Shown piece after piece: positions 8,092 to 16,975 of a DNA stretch of 64,000 bases. Position 1 is the stretch's first letter. Each line of letters begins with the position of its first letter. Source of the DNA: JAXMAR01 sp046350295 (GTDB lineage Bacteria; Planctomycetota; Planctomycetia; Gemmatales; Gemmataceae). Both the position numbers and the translations under genes were made by a program. The notes under the pieces are model-generated. The model did no database searches, was not told the origin of the DNA, and saw nothing but the letters and a program-made list of their open reading frames with translations. Location of the stretch: assembly GCA_046350295.1 (NCBI GenBank), contig JAXMAR010000004.1, positions 237,790 through 301,789 on the forward strand, in the 5' to 3' direction.

Positions 8092-9232
8092 TCCATTGTT
8101 ACCTCTGTTGCTGAGCGCTCTAGCGCTCGTCCTGAGCGAGGGCCGCGGTCGGGCCCAGGACATCAAGCTCGATCCCGCCTTGCCTTATCAGGCGAAGAAA
8201 GCCGATCCGGTCACCTACGAAGTCGACTTCTCCGCCGTCGTGACGCCGCCCTACCATGCCAAGGTCCTCAAGGTTTGGCTGCCGCTGCCGCAGTCGAACG
8301 AAGCGCAGCAAGTGACCGAGGGAGAACTGTCGAGCTTTCCGCAAAAGGTCAAGCCGCGCATCGGGGCCGAGAAGGTCTTCGGCAACAAGTTCGCTTATTT
8401 CGAGTTCGATCATCCGGAAGGGGCCCAGATCGTCCGCCACAAGTTCAAAATCAAGATCTGGGAGCTGCGCTGGGACGTCGATCCCGCCAACGTGCGGGCG
8501 ATCAAGGAATGGCCGGAGTCTTTCGCTCCCTATCTCCGTGGTGAAAAGCAAGCGGTCGTGGTCACCGACGACATCCGCAAATTCGTCCGCGAGCTGGTCC
8601 CGGACACGAAAGGGGAGGGAAAAGACCTGCAATCGGTCTTCACCTGGGTCAGCGACACGATGAAGTACGACCATGACAAGGCCTCGCTCGCCGCGAGTTC
8701 CGTCAATGCGTTCACCCTCAAGGCCGGTCATTGCAGCGACTATCACGGCCTGTGCTCCGCGCTGGGCCGCGCCCTCGGCTATCCGACGCGCATGACCTAC
8801 GGCATCAACCCCTTCCCCAAGAACTCTCCCTCCCATTGCAAGATGGAGGCGTTCCTGCCCCCTTACGGCTGGGTCTCGTTCGATGTCTCCGAGACACAGC
8901 AGATGATCAAGAAAATCAACGACAACAAGGACCTCGCGCCGGATCTGAAGGAGAAGCTGATCGCGGCCGCGAAAGACCGCCTCTTCAAAGGCTTCCGCGA
9001 CAATACCTGGTTCAACCAGACACGCGGCAGCGATTACGAGCTGGAGCCGCCGGCGGCGAAGCGTGCGGCCGTGGTGCGCACGATCTACGCCGAAGCGGAC
9101 GGCGTCGCCCTCCCCGAGCCCGATCCCGCCAACACGTCGAGCCGCGCGTTTTCCTGGATGACCGTCCATGATTACCGCGCCGACCGCATGGTCACGTATC
9201 CGTTCTCGGATTGGAAGAGCTTGTTGAAGTGA
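8069..9232 (+). CDS. Secreted transglutaminase-like cysteine protease-fold protein
   Basis: 387 residues from ATG 8069, preceded by GAAAGGA inside the aquaporin gene. Residues 1-28 are a signal peptide ending near GRA-QD. The middle holds a transglutaminase core with the full triad: Cys222 in AGHCSDYHGLC, His256 in SHCKMEAFLPPYGW, and Asp272 in VSFDVSE. The N-terminal third (SAVVTPPYHAKVLKVWLPLPQS) matches the beta domain that often precedes bacterial transglut_core. The likely role is as a periplasmic peptidase or cross-linking enzyme; substrate unknown. The stop TGA lies in the first unit of the heptamer satellite that follows, so repeat-number change cannot alter the protein. Confidence 0.88.
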   Translation: MSRPASPSPLLPLLLSALALVLSEGRGRAQDIKLDPALPYQAKKADPVTYEVDFSAVVTPPYHAKVLKVWLPLPQSNEAQQVTEGELSSFPQKVKPRIGAEKVFGNKFAYFEFDHPEGAQIVRHKFKIKIWELRWDVDPANVRAIKEWPESFAPYLRGEKQAVVVTDDIRKFVRELVPDTKGEGKDLQSVFTWVSDTMKYDHDKASLAASSVNAFTLKAGHCSDYHGLCSALGRALGYPTRMTYGINPFPKNSPSHCKMEAFLPPYGWVSFDVSETQQMIKKINDNKDLAPDLKEKLIAAAKDRLFKGFRDNTWFNQTRGSDYELEPPAAKRAAVVRTIYAEADGVALPEPDPANTSSRAFSWMTVHDYRADRMVTYPFSDWKSLLK

Positions 9233-9395
9233 GTGGTGAATGGTGAGTGGTGAGTGGTGAATGGTGAATGGTGAGTGGTGAATGGTGAATGGTGAGTGGT
9301 GAGTGGTGAGTGGTGAGTGGTGAGTGGTGAGTGGTGAGTGGTGAGTGGTGAGTGGTGAGTGGTGAGTGGTGAGTGGTGAGTGGTGAGTGGTGAGT
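9229..9395. repeat. Heptanucleotide tandem repeat (GTGAGTG/GTGAATG)
   Basis: Twenty-three complete 7-bp units plus a 6-bp partial unit, perfect except for a G/A variant at the fifth base. Units 2, 5, 6, 8 and 9 are GTGAATG; all others, including the last fourteen, are GTGAGTG. The variant is thus confined to the 5' side. The array begins at the stop codon of the transglutaminase gene and ends 28 bp before the GTPase start. Homogeneous units suggest recent slippage expansion. Confidence 0.97.
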
Positions 9396-9423
9396 TGACG
9401 ACCGTGGCTAAAAGGAAAATAAC

Positions 9424-10521
9424 ATGACCGCGCTGCGTTTTATTCTCGTCGGCGGCTTCTTGGGGGCGGGAAAGACGACTGCGATGGCTCGGTTAGGTCG
9501 GCATTATCGGGACAAGGGCTTGCGCGTCGGCCTGGTGACCAACGATCAGGCGGAAGATCTGGTCGACACCAAGAGCCTGGCGGCGCAGGGATTCCCCGTG
9601 GAGGAAGTCGCCGGCGCCTGCTTCTGCTGCAAGTTCGACGACCTGGTCGAGAAGGTCGGCAAGCTGGGCGCCAACCGGCCGGACGTCATCATCGCCGAGC
9701 CGGTCGGGAGTTGCACGGACCTGGTCGCGACGGTCGTGCAGCCGCTGCGCGACATCTATCGCGATCAGTTCCGCGTCGCCCCCTATGGCGTCCTCTTCAA
9801 GCCGAGCCACGGGCTGCGCATCCTTCGCAACGAAGGCAGCGGCTTCTCCCCCAAGGCGGCGTACATCTTCCGCAAGCAGCTGGAAGAAGCGGACGTGATC
9901 CTCATCAACCGGCTCGACGAGCTGAAGAAGGGGGAACTCGAAGAGCTGACAACGCTTTTGAGCCGCGATTTTCCGGGGACGCCGGCGCTGGCGCTCTCCG
10001 CAAAGACGGGCCAGAACTTCGAAGCCTTCGTCGAGTTCCTGGCGCAGGACGGCGCCTTCGGGCGGAAGATCCTCGACATCGATTACGACACCTATGCGGA
10101 GGGAGAAGCCGAGCTGGGCTGGCTCAACAGCAGCGTCCACATTGAAGCGACCAAGCCGGTCACGCTCGATTCGCTCCTGCTGGACATTGTCGCGCGGCTG
10201 CAAGACGCGTTCGCCAAGCTCGGCGCCGAGGTCGCGCATCTCAAGGCGATTGGGCTGGGGGAGCTATCCTTCGGTGTCGCGAACCTCGTGAGCAGCAAGA
10301 CCAAGCCGGAGCTATCGCTGCCGTCGAGCGGCAAGGTGACGAGCGCCGACGTGATCGTCAACGCCCGGGCGGCCGGCGACCCGAAGGAGTTGGAGGCGCA
10401 GGTACGCAAGACCGTGACCGAGGTGTGCGCAACCTGCAACTGCGCGGTCGAGTTTCGCACCATGCAGAGCTTCCGCCCCGGACGGCCGCAACCGACGCAT
10501 CGCTATGCGGCGGCGAGGTGA
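9424..10521 (+). CDS. CobW/HypB/UreG-like G3E GTPase
   Basis: 365 residues from ATG 9424 with AAAGGAA upstream. The Walker A is GGFLGAGKTT near the N-terminus, followed by the family CxCC-type metal site CFCC (about residue 64) and a base-recognition NRLDEL in place of NKxD. The C-terminus has a further CATCNC cluster that could bind metal. G3E proteins are metal chaperones or insertases for Ni, Co or Zn enzymes. No cognate metalloenzyme is adjacent, so the client is unknown. The heptamer satellite occupies its upstream region and a sigma70-like promoter follows for the next gene. Confidence 0.88.
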   Translation: MTALRFILVGGFLGAGKTTAMARLGRHYRDKGLRVGLVTNDQAEDLVDTKSLAAQGFPVEEVAGACFCCKFDDLVEKVGKLGANRPDVIIAEPVGSCTDLVATVVQPLRDIYRDQFRVAPYGVLFKPSHGLRILRNEGSGFSPKAAYIFRKQLEEADVILINRLDELKKGELEELTTLLSRDFPGTPALALSAKTGQNFEAFVEFLAQDGAFGRKILDIDYDTYAEGEAELGWLNSSVHIEATKPVTLDSLLLDIVARLQDAFAKLGAEVAHLKAIGLGELSFGVANLVSSKTKPELSLPSSGKVTSADVIVNARAAGDPKELEAQVRKTVTEVCATCNCAVEFRTMQSFRPGRPQPTHRYAAAR

Positions 10522-10553
10522 CCCCCACGCCGCACGGCGCCGGGGCGCTCGGA

Positions 10554-10582
10554 TTGGCCGGCGTCGGCGGGTCCGGTACAAT
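10554..10582 (+). promoter_or_regulatory. Sigma70-type promoter for the WD40 kinase gene
   Basis: TTGGCC (10554-10559), 17-bp spacer, TACAAT (10577-10582), 21 bp before the ATG at 10603. A ribosome-binding site GAGGGGA lies between the -10 and the start codon. Confidence 0.55.
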
Positions 10583-10602
10583 GCCTGCCGCGAGGGGAAG
10601 CC

Positions 10603-13161
10603 ATGTCTGACGCCGGCGATTTTCCGGATTTGCTGCGACGTCTCCGCGCCGGCGACGAACAGGCCGCGTCCGAACTCATCGCACGCTACGAACGCCGGGC
10701 GCACGTCGGGCAACTCGACCTGCCCGCGTTCATTGCCCAGGTGGGTCCTTTGCCCCTGTCCTGTCTTGCCACCTTGGCACAGCTCGATCAACGTCTTCAT
10801 TGGCAGGCGGCGCGTCCCCCCGACGCAGGAGGCTCCACCGAGCGCGTTCCCGCCGCGAACGCGGACGGCACGTCTTCGCCGCCGACTGCCGAGGCCTATT
10901 TCGAGCGCTTCCCGGAGCTTGCCCGGGACGTCGAGCTCGCGGCCGGTCTGATCCTCAACGAGTTCTATCTGCGGGACCAGCTGGGCCAGAAGCCGACGCT
11001 TTCGGAGTACCAGGACCGTTTCCCGAAGCTCGCCGACGTCCTCAGGGATCAAATCGGACTCTATCGCGCCCTCGCGACGCCGATCGAAGGGACAGCCATC
11101 GGCCGCACGGCCGCGACGCCGGGAGACGCCACGCCTACCGACACGACCGCGCTTGGCGGCCCTGCCTCCGCCGATCCGGGCTCCTTGCCGCAATCCTTCG
11201 GCCGCTACCGCATTGTCAAGCCGCTCGGCCAGGGGGGCATGGGGACGGTTTACCTGGCGCTGGACACCAAGCTGCAGCGCCAGGTCGCCTTGAAGGTCCC
11301 GCGCTTCATGACCGGCGATCCGCAGGTGGTCGCGCGCTTCCTGCGCGAAGCCCGCGTCGCCGCTACCTTCCATCATCCTCACCTCTGCCCGGTCTACGAT
11401 GTGGGCGACGTCGCAGGCGTTCACTACCTGACCATGCCGCTTCTCGGCGGCCAACCGCTCTCCGCCTGGCTCCATAGCGCCGGCCGGCTGCCCGAAGCGA
11501 CCGCCTGCCGCCTCGCCATGCTCATCGCGCGCGCGGTGCACGTCGCGCATCAGGCGGGTGTCATTCATCGCGACCTCAAGCCGTCCAACATCATGATTCA
11601 GGAGGGGACGGCGCCGGTCGTCATGGACTTCGGTCTGGCGCGGCGCGGCGGCGGACAGGACCCGCGGCTCACGGCCAGCGGCGTCGTCGTCGGCACCGGC
11701 GCCTACATGCCGCCGGAACAAATCCTGCCGGACTCCACCCAGATCGGCCCGGCCGCCGATGTCTACAGCGTGGGCGTGATTCTGTACGAAATGCTCACCG
11801 GCCGCACCCCGTTTCAGGGCTCGTTCCGCGAGGTGCTCCGCGCCACCCTGACCGAACCACCGCCGCGGCCGTGCCGGCTCCGGCCCGATCTTCACCCGGA
11901 AGTGGAAGCGATCTGCCTCAAGGCCCTCGCCAAGGAACCGTCGGCGCGGTTTGGATCCCTCGCCGCCATGGCGGCGGCGCTCGAGCCGTTCGCGCAACAG
12001 GCCGGCCCATCCGTCACGCCATCCGCCGATGACAAGACCCTGATCCAGCCGCGTCCGGCTGACGCGGCGCCGGCGCCCGGAAAGAATCGGCGCGTCCTCT
12101 GGGCCGGCATCGCGGCCGTTGCCCTGGCCCTTCTCCTCGGCGGGGCGCTCTGGCATCTGTTCTCGACAAATGGCCCCGGCAAAGCGCTCGACGAACACGC
12201 CGCGAAGGAAGGCCTGATCTTGCCCAAACCGGAGGACGGGGAAAGGAAACCTCCGGCGCCGTTCATCCTCAAGGGCCACCCCGCCGCCATCCGGTCCATC
12301 GTCTTCAATCCCAGGGACGCCAACCTCTTCGCTTTCGGCTCGGATGTCGGCAGCATACGCCTCTGGGACGTGGCGACCCGATCGCAGCGCGGCTCCAACG
12401 AAAGAAAGGGGGTCGTGCTGGCTGTCGCTTTCAGCCCGAGCGGCAAGCAACTCGCGATCGGCGGCGGCGATGAAGCCGACCTGGAGTGGGATGTGCTGCT
12501 CTGGAACGTCGACGCCGGCCGCGGCACGGCTCCTCTCTCCGGCCACTCGTACCTGGTTTCGAGCGTCGCCTACAGCCCGGACGGCGCCACGCTCGCTTCG
12601 GCCGCCGGCGACAACACCATCCGCCTCTGGGACGTGGCCAAACGCGAACAGAAGGGCCTGCTCGACGGCCACACCGTCTGGGTCCGCTCCGTCGCGTTCA
12701 GCCCCACGGACAAGCTACTCGTTTCGGGCGGGGACGATGAAACGGTCCGCATCTGGGACCTCCCGACCGGAAAGGCGAAGACGCTCAAAGGCCACGGCCG
12801 GCCCGTGCGCGCCGTGGCCTTCAGCCCCGACGGCGCGACCGTCGCCTCGGGTGGTGAGGATCGGACCGTCAAGCTTTGGGACGCGGCCACCGGCCACAAC
12901 TTGGCCACTTTGGAGGGACATACGGCCGCCGTGAATGCCCTGGCCTTTCATCCCAAGGGGACGCTCCTCGTCACGGCAAGCGCCGATCAAACTCTCAAGG
13001 TGTGGAACATGACGACGCGCAAGATCGTGTTCACCCTCGAGGGGCACGCTAGCGAAGTCCACGCGGTCGCCGTCAGTCCGGACGGCCGCACCATCGCCTC
13101 CGGCGCCGCCGACGGCAGGATCCTGCTCTGGGATATGTCGGCTCTCGGCGCGGAGCGTTGA
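10603..13161 (+). CDS. Transmembrane Ser/Thr protein kinase with seven WD40 repeats
   Basis: 852 residues. Residues 1-28 (DLLRRLRAGDEQAASELIARY) look like the N-terminus of an ECF sigma factor. A helical region to about 190 follows (YFERFPELARD..., YQDRFPKLADVLR), typical of planctomycete kinases. The Hanks-type kinase is about 199-460: GQGGMGTVY loop, VALK lysine, HRDLKPSN catalytic loop, DFGLAR, and a PPEQ activation-segment end. One TM helix lies at about 497-520, then seven WD40 blades from about 554 to the end, each with a GH...SVAFSP...D.TIRLWD pattern. Presumed topology is a cytoplasmic kinase with an extracytoplasmic propeller acting as sensor or scaffold. It has its own promoter and good ribosome-binding site. 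Confidence 0.93.
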   Translation: MSDAGDFPDLLRRLRAGDEQAASELIARYERRAHVGQLDLPAFIAQVGPLPLSCLATLAQLDQRLHWQAARPPDAGGSTERVPAANADGTSSPPTAEAYFERFPELARDVELAAGLILNEFYLRDQLGQKPTLSEYQDRFPKLADVLRDQIGLYRALATPIEGTAIGRTAATPGDATPTDTTALGGPASADPGSLPQSFGRYRIVKPLGQGGMGTVYLALDTKLQRQVALKVPRFMTGDPQVVARFLREARVAATFHHPHLCPVYDVGDVAGVHYLTMPLLGGQPLSAWLHSAGRLPEATACRLAMLIARAVHVAHQAGVIHRDLKPSNIMIQEGTAPVVMDFGLARRGGGQDPRLTASGVVVGTGAYMPPEQILPDSTQIGPAADVYSVGVILYEMLTGRTPFQGSFREVLRATLTEPPPRPCRLRPDLHPEVEAICLKALAKEPSARFGSLAAMAAALEPFAQQAGPSVTPSADDKTLIQPRPADAAPAPGKNRRVLWAGIAAVALALLLGGALWHLFSTNGPGKALDEHAAKEGLILPKPEDGERKPPAPFILKGHPAAIRSIVFNPRDANLFAFGSDVGSIRLWDVATRSQRGSNERKGVVLAVAFSPSGKQLAIGGGDEADLEWDVLLWNVDAGRGTAPLSGHSYLVSSVAYSPDGATLASAAGDNTIRLWDVAKREQKGLLDGHTVWVRSVAFSPTDKLLVSGGDDETVRIWDLPTGKAKTLKGHGRPVRAVAFSPDGATVASGGEDRTVKLWDAATGHNLATLEGHTAAVNALAFHPKGTLLVTASADQTLKVWNMTTRKIVFTLEGHASEVHAVAVSPDGRTIASGAADGRILLWDMSALGAER

Positions 13162-13176
13162 CGGCGGGCGCCGTAG

Positions 13177-14943
13177 CTAGGCAAGCTGGAGCAACCCGGT
13201 CACGACGTTTGGTTTCTCGGCCTGACAGCGATCCAACACGGTATCGACGAGGAAATATAGAAGTTCGCGCAGTTCGGCGGGTTGTGTCTCATCCGCGATC
13301 GCTTCGGCGCGAGAACGATACTTCTCGACCAGTTTTTCCGCCTTGGTGAAGACTTGGGCGCTCTCGAACAGGCGGCGGACGCGTTCGATGGCGAAGGCGT
13401 TGCGCTGCGATTGGCCGAGGATTGTCAGCAACTCCTCGCGGCCGGCCGGCGAGGCGCCTTCCAGGGCGAGGGCGAGGAGCAGGGTGGGCCGGGCGGCGAG
13501 GACGTCGCCGCCGGCGATGAGCTTGTTGTCGTCGTCGCCGTCCCAGTCCTTGAGGTCGTTGAGGATCTGGAAGGCCACCCCCAGGTTGCGTGAGAAGTCG
13601 ACCACCATCTTTTCATAGGAGTCCGCGGGACCGGCGAGGCGCAGGCCGGCGTAGAGAGCGGCTTCGAAAGCCGGGGACGTCTTGAGCGCGTAGATCTTGA
13701 GCGTGTCGAGTGGCGTCAACGGCTTGTCGCGAGCGTCGCGCCAGAACAACTCGGCCCCTTGCCCTTCCGAGAGCTTGAGGTGCGCTTCGGCCAGCTTGTT
13801 GAGGATGTCGGCGGAGCAGTCGCCGCCCAGTTCCTTGCGGCTGCGGCTCACCAGGCGATAGCCCAGGCCGATCAGGAAGTCGCCGATATTGACGGCCGAG
13901 GCGACGCCGTATTGCCGGTGCAACGTCTCGCGGCCGTAGCGGAAGGTGTCGTCGTCCTCGATGTCATCGTGGACGAGCGAGGCCTTGTGGAAGGTCTCGA
14001 TGGCCATCGCGGCGCGGCGGACGCCGTCGGGCAGGTCGAGCTGATCTTCGCCGCGCGTACCGGGAGCGCCCTTCATGGCGTCGTAAGCGGCGAGGGTGAT
14101 GAAGGGTCGCGAGCGCTTGCCGCCCTGCCGCAGCCAGTCGTAAGCGATTTGCTCGGTCCTGGTCAGGGGGTCGTCCCCGTCTTTGGCGGCGCCGGCCCGG
14201 CTGCGCGGCGACAGCGTCTTCAGATCCTTGTCGAACAGGTTGTTCGCCGCCCGCATCAGCGGCACGAAGCTCCGCGTCTTCGCCTTGGGCGGCTCGGTGC
14301 GCAGGATGATCGATTCGGTCACCCAATCGAGATCGACCGAGGTGTTCTTGCAGTCGCTCGACAGCAGCGGGATGGCGATGGAGGGAACGCCGGCCAGGAG
14401 CACCTTGTCGATCGCTTTTTCGAGGACGTTCAGGCAGGCGACGCCGACGATGCCGTCGATGTGGCCGCTGACGATGATCTTGAGGACGATCGGAGAACCT
14501 TCGGCGACGAGCACCTTGTAGCCCAAGTCCTCGGCTTTCACCTTGAAATCGGCGACGGAGCAGGCGCCGCACTTGCGGCAATCGAGGCCGAACTCGTCGT
14601 AGTCGGCGGGGCAGCCCTCGGCGTGCTTGAGGCAGTGGGGCAGGAGCAGCAGACGACGCGAAAAGTCGATCGCCATCAGCTGCTCGCGCCAGAACTCGTT
14701 GCTGATGCAGACCATCGTGAAGCCGAGGTATTCCTCGGGGAGACCGAGGCGCGCGAGCAGGTTCTCCCCCATCTCCTGGAGGGCGGACTTCGAGAGGGGC
14801 CGGCGGCGGTCGATGTCCTGGGCGAAGCGGACCGCCTCGAAGCGGATCCGGTCGCGCAGCTCGCGTGCCTGGGGCACCGCCTTGAAGGCGGCGCTGGAGA
14901 GTCTCTTCTTGGCGCCGTTCACTGGAGCAGCAGCGATGGACAC
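13177..14943 (-). CDS. DUF116 domain fused to polyprenyl diphosphate synthase
   Basis: 588 residues from GTG 14943, chosen for its GAGGAA ribosome-binding site; a TTG at 15012 would start inside a palindromic repeat. Residues about 60-240 form a DUF116 domain with a cysteine cluster (HCLKHAEGCP..., CRKCGAC near 114-120) that could hold an Fe-S cluster or metal. Residues about 280-585 are an all-trans isoprenyl diphosphate synthase: GGKRSRPF, first Asp-rich motif DDIEDDD near 325, LKTSPAFEAAL and second motif NDLKDWDGDDDNK near 461. The enzyme should condense IPP with allylic diphosphates to a C15-C20 or longer chain. It is the last gene of the operon with the cyclase at 15070-16975, which would use such chains. 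A fused DUF116 is unusual and its function is not known. Confidence 0.9.
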   Translation of the reverse strand: MSIAAAPVNGAKKRLSSAAFKAVPQARELRDRIRFEAVRFAQDIDRRRPLSKSALQEMGENLLARLGLPEEYLGFTMVCISNEFWREQLMAIDFSRRLLLLPHCLKHAEGCPADYDEFGLDCRKCGACSVADFKVKAEDLGYKVLVAEGSPIVLKIIVSGHIDGIVGVACLNVLEKAIDKVLLAGVPSIAIPLLSSDCKNTSVDLDWVTESIILRTEPPKAKTRSFVPLMRAANNLFDKDLKTLSPRSRAGAAKDGDDPLTRTEQIAYDWLRQGGKRSRPFITLAAYDAMKGAPGTRGEDQLDLPDGVRRAAMAIETFHKASLVHDDIEDDDTFRYGRETLHRQYGVASAVNIGDFLIGLGYRLVSRSRKELGGDCSADILNKLAEAHLKLSEGQGAELFWRDARDKPLTPLDTLKIYALKTSPAFEAALYAGLRLAGPADSYEKMVVDFSRNLGVAFQILNDLKDWDGDDDNKLIAGGDVLAARPTLLLALALEGASPAGREELLTILGQSQRNAFAIERVRRLFESAQVFTKAEKLVEKYRSRAEAIADETQPAELRELLYFLVDTVLDRCQAEKPNVVTGLLQLA

Positions 14944-14977
14944 AGTGGGTTCCTCAAGCGTGGCCAGAAAGAGGCGT

Positions 14978-15059
14978 GACGAAAAAGGGGACTGTCCCTT
15001 TCGCTGGGTCAAAAACGATGTCTTTTGGCAAATCGAAAGGGACAGTCCCCTTTTTCGTC
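14978..15059. repeat. Perfect 26-bp inverted repeat with 30-bp loop
   Basis: Arms at 14978-15003 and 15034-15059 are perfectly complementary (core AAAAAGGGGACTGTCCC). It sits in the 126-bp gap between the cyclase stop and the DUF116/synthase start. The arms include an A5/T5 tract and can form a long hairpin, so it could attenuate or process the operon transcript. It looks like a dispersed mobile palindrome rather than a simple terminator. Confidence 0.9.
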
Positions 15060-15069
15060 TGGCGTTGGG

Positions 15070-16975
15070 TCAACGTACCGATAGCAGGCGGGCACGGCCG
15101 AGGGCGGCGGTCGTGAAGATTATCGGATATAGACGCTCGTAATACCACAACTTAGCAAAATAAAACCCGATTGGCTCCGGTTTTAATAAGCAGCCGGCTT
15201 GGACGGCGTCCACCAACCAAGCGATACCAGCGGCGCTCGCTTTGTCGATTGCGCCGCGGACCTGCATCAGCGCATCGACGGCGAGGGCCGTTTCCTCGAC
15301 GCTGCCGGCGATTCCTGGGGCGCCGCCCCAGCTACCGTCCCCATTCTGAGCGCGGAGGAGCCAGTCGACGCCGCGGCGGGCGGGCGGCGTGTCCGTGAGA
15401 TGGAGGGCAGCGTAGGCGGCGAGGACGCGCGCCGTGCCGAAGGTGGGGTTCTCGTCGTCGGGGGCGTGCTGGTTACCGAACCAGAGCGGCAACCAGGCGC
15501 CGTCGCGGCGCTGCGTGCGCTCGAGGTAGTCGAAGCCGCGCGCGACCGCGCGCCGCAGTTCGTACGCTGAGCCGAACTCTCGACACCGGCGCGACGTCCA
15601 CGCCGCGATCGCTCGCAACGCATGGGCCGTGAGGTCCGCCCCGCTGCGATCAAAGGAGGTGGCCCCAGCCACGGCAGAAGGTGGGCCAGCCGCCGTCGCG
15701 GTTTTGCAGGTGGACAAGCCAGCGCAGGCCGGCGCCTACCGCGGCGGTGTCCACCGACTCCGTGGGCAGATGCGACAAGGCCAGGAGCGCCCCGGCGTGT
15801 CGTCCGCGTCGGGCACGCTGCCGGGCAGGTGGCTCCAACCCCAGGCGCCCGGTTCGGCGCCGGTATAAGGGTGGCGGACCTGGCCTTGCTGTGCTAGGAG
15901 CCAGTCGGCCAGGGCCGGGGCGCCGTCCAGGGAACCCAATTCTCCCGCCGCGGCCAATGCGTTGATCGACAGAGTCGTGACCCAGACGGAGAGGTTGCTG
16001 TCAATCGGCCAGCTTCCATCCGGCCGCATGCTTTCGCACAAGAACCGCGTCCCGAGCCGAGAAAACGGGATGGGCGCCATGTCCGATGCTGGCGAGGCTC
16101 ATGACGACGAAGCTGGTCAGCGGTGTCGCCTCGAGGAAGCCGCCGCTCTCCGGCTGGATGCTCTCGAGCACGCGTAGACTGCGATCCTTCGCCATGCGGC
16201 GGACGAGGCGCGTGACCGGATCGCGCGGCGGGCGATGAGCGTGGATCGCCTGCCCCAGAGCGATGAGGGCGGGCAAGGCGTAGCTGACGACGGGAAGCTG
16301 GAGGAATCGGAACCACGACTGCGGGAAGCAGGCGAGCTCGAACGGGAGTCGTGGAACCTCGCCCCATTCGACCAGTCCGGCATGGGCGCAGGTCGCGAGG
16401 ATGGGGACGGAGAACGTGCGGTCTGTACCGTGCTGCCGGCGGATGCCCTCGGCGTGATTGCGGACACCGGGACCGCACTTGTCGTCGAGATACGTGATGG
16501 CGCGTTTCAGCGTCGCTTCGTGAGTCGAGGCGCGGCCGGCAAGGTGAAACGCGGCGCGGCAGAGCATCGACGTCGAGATGTTTGAGACGCTTCGGTTCGT
16601 GTCCCCCCAGCCGCCGTCCTCGTTCTGGTAGCCTTCGAGCCAGGCGAGGCCGCCGTCGATGAGGCCGACATCGGCGGGCCTCGCGTGGCCGGAGCGCTGA
16701 AGCAAGGCGAAGGCGCCGACCGCTGTCGCCGTCGACAGCGCCGAGGTTGCCAGCTCGCCGACCCAATAACCCGTCGGGGTGCGTTCGGCGAGCAGCAGCT
16801 TGCGCGCGGTCTCGAACGCGTCTTTCAGCCGGTTCGAAAGGTGGGGCGAATGGGCCGACGAGGCGCGGGAGGGCGAGGCTCCCGCCGAGCCTGCTGTGCG
16901 AACGTGGGCGCCCGGCTCGGACGGAGCCTCGCCCTCCCAGGTTGCGCCGCCGATGGCCGGGGCGTCGTTCAGCAA
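15070..16975 (-). pseudogene. Squalene-hopene-cyclase-family class II terpene cyclase (three frameshifts)
   Basis: Joining four open stretches gives a protein of about 635 residues with the whole cyclase plan: GYWVGEL, NEDGGWGDT, GGFLEATPLTSFV, RPDGSWPID, the catalytic DxDD motif as VPDADDT (near 15810), NRDGGWPTF, DGAWLPLW and DGSWGG. Breaks lie at an A4 run (16062-16065, one base too many), a C4 run (15790-15793, one too few) and about 15655. Each repair restores family-like sequence, so these may be assembly indels. The start is TTG 16975 with GGGAGG six bases upstream, overlapping the radical SAM stop by 7 bp. Residues about 13-37 are encoded by a palindromic repeat inserted in frame. The product would protonate and cyclise a long isoprenoid such as squalene. 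Confidence 0.87.
16867..16938. repeat. REP-like palindrome inserted in the cyclase N-terminus
   Basis: Arms 16867-16891 and 16914-16938 (25 bp, 23 pairs match; core GGGAGGGCGAGGCTCC) around a 22-bp loop. It lies inside the 5' end of the cyclase gene and is read through in frame, adding residues like EGEAPSEP and GSAGASPSR, which are alien to the family. Confidence 0.9.

Noticed and set aside
9229..9395. CRISPR array
   Set aside because: The 7-bp units are directly joined and have no spacers; no cas genes are present.
10312..12672. 786-codon minus-strand open frame
   Set aside because: Antisense to the WD40 kinase, Arg/Gly/Val-rich and without motifs.
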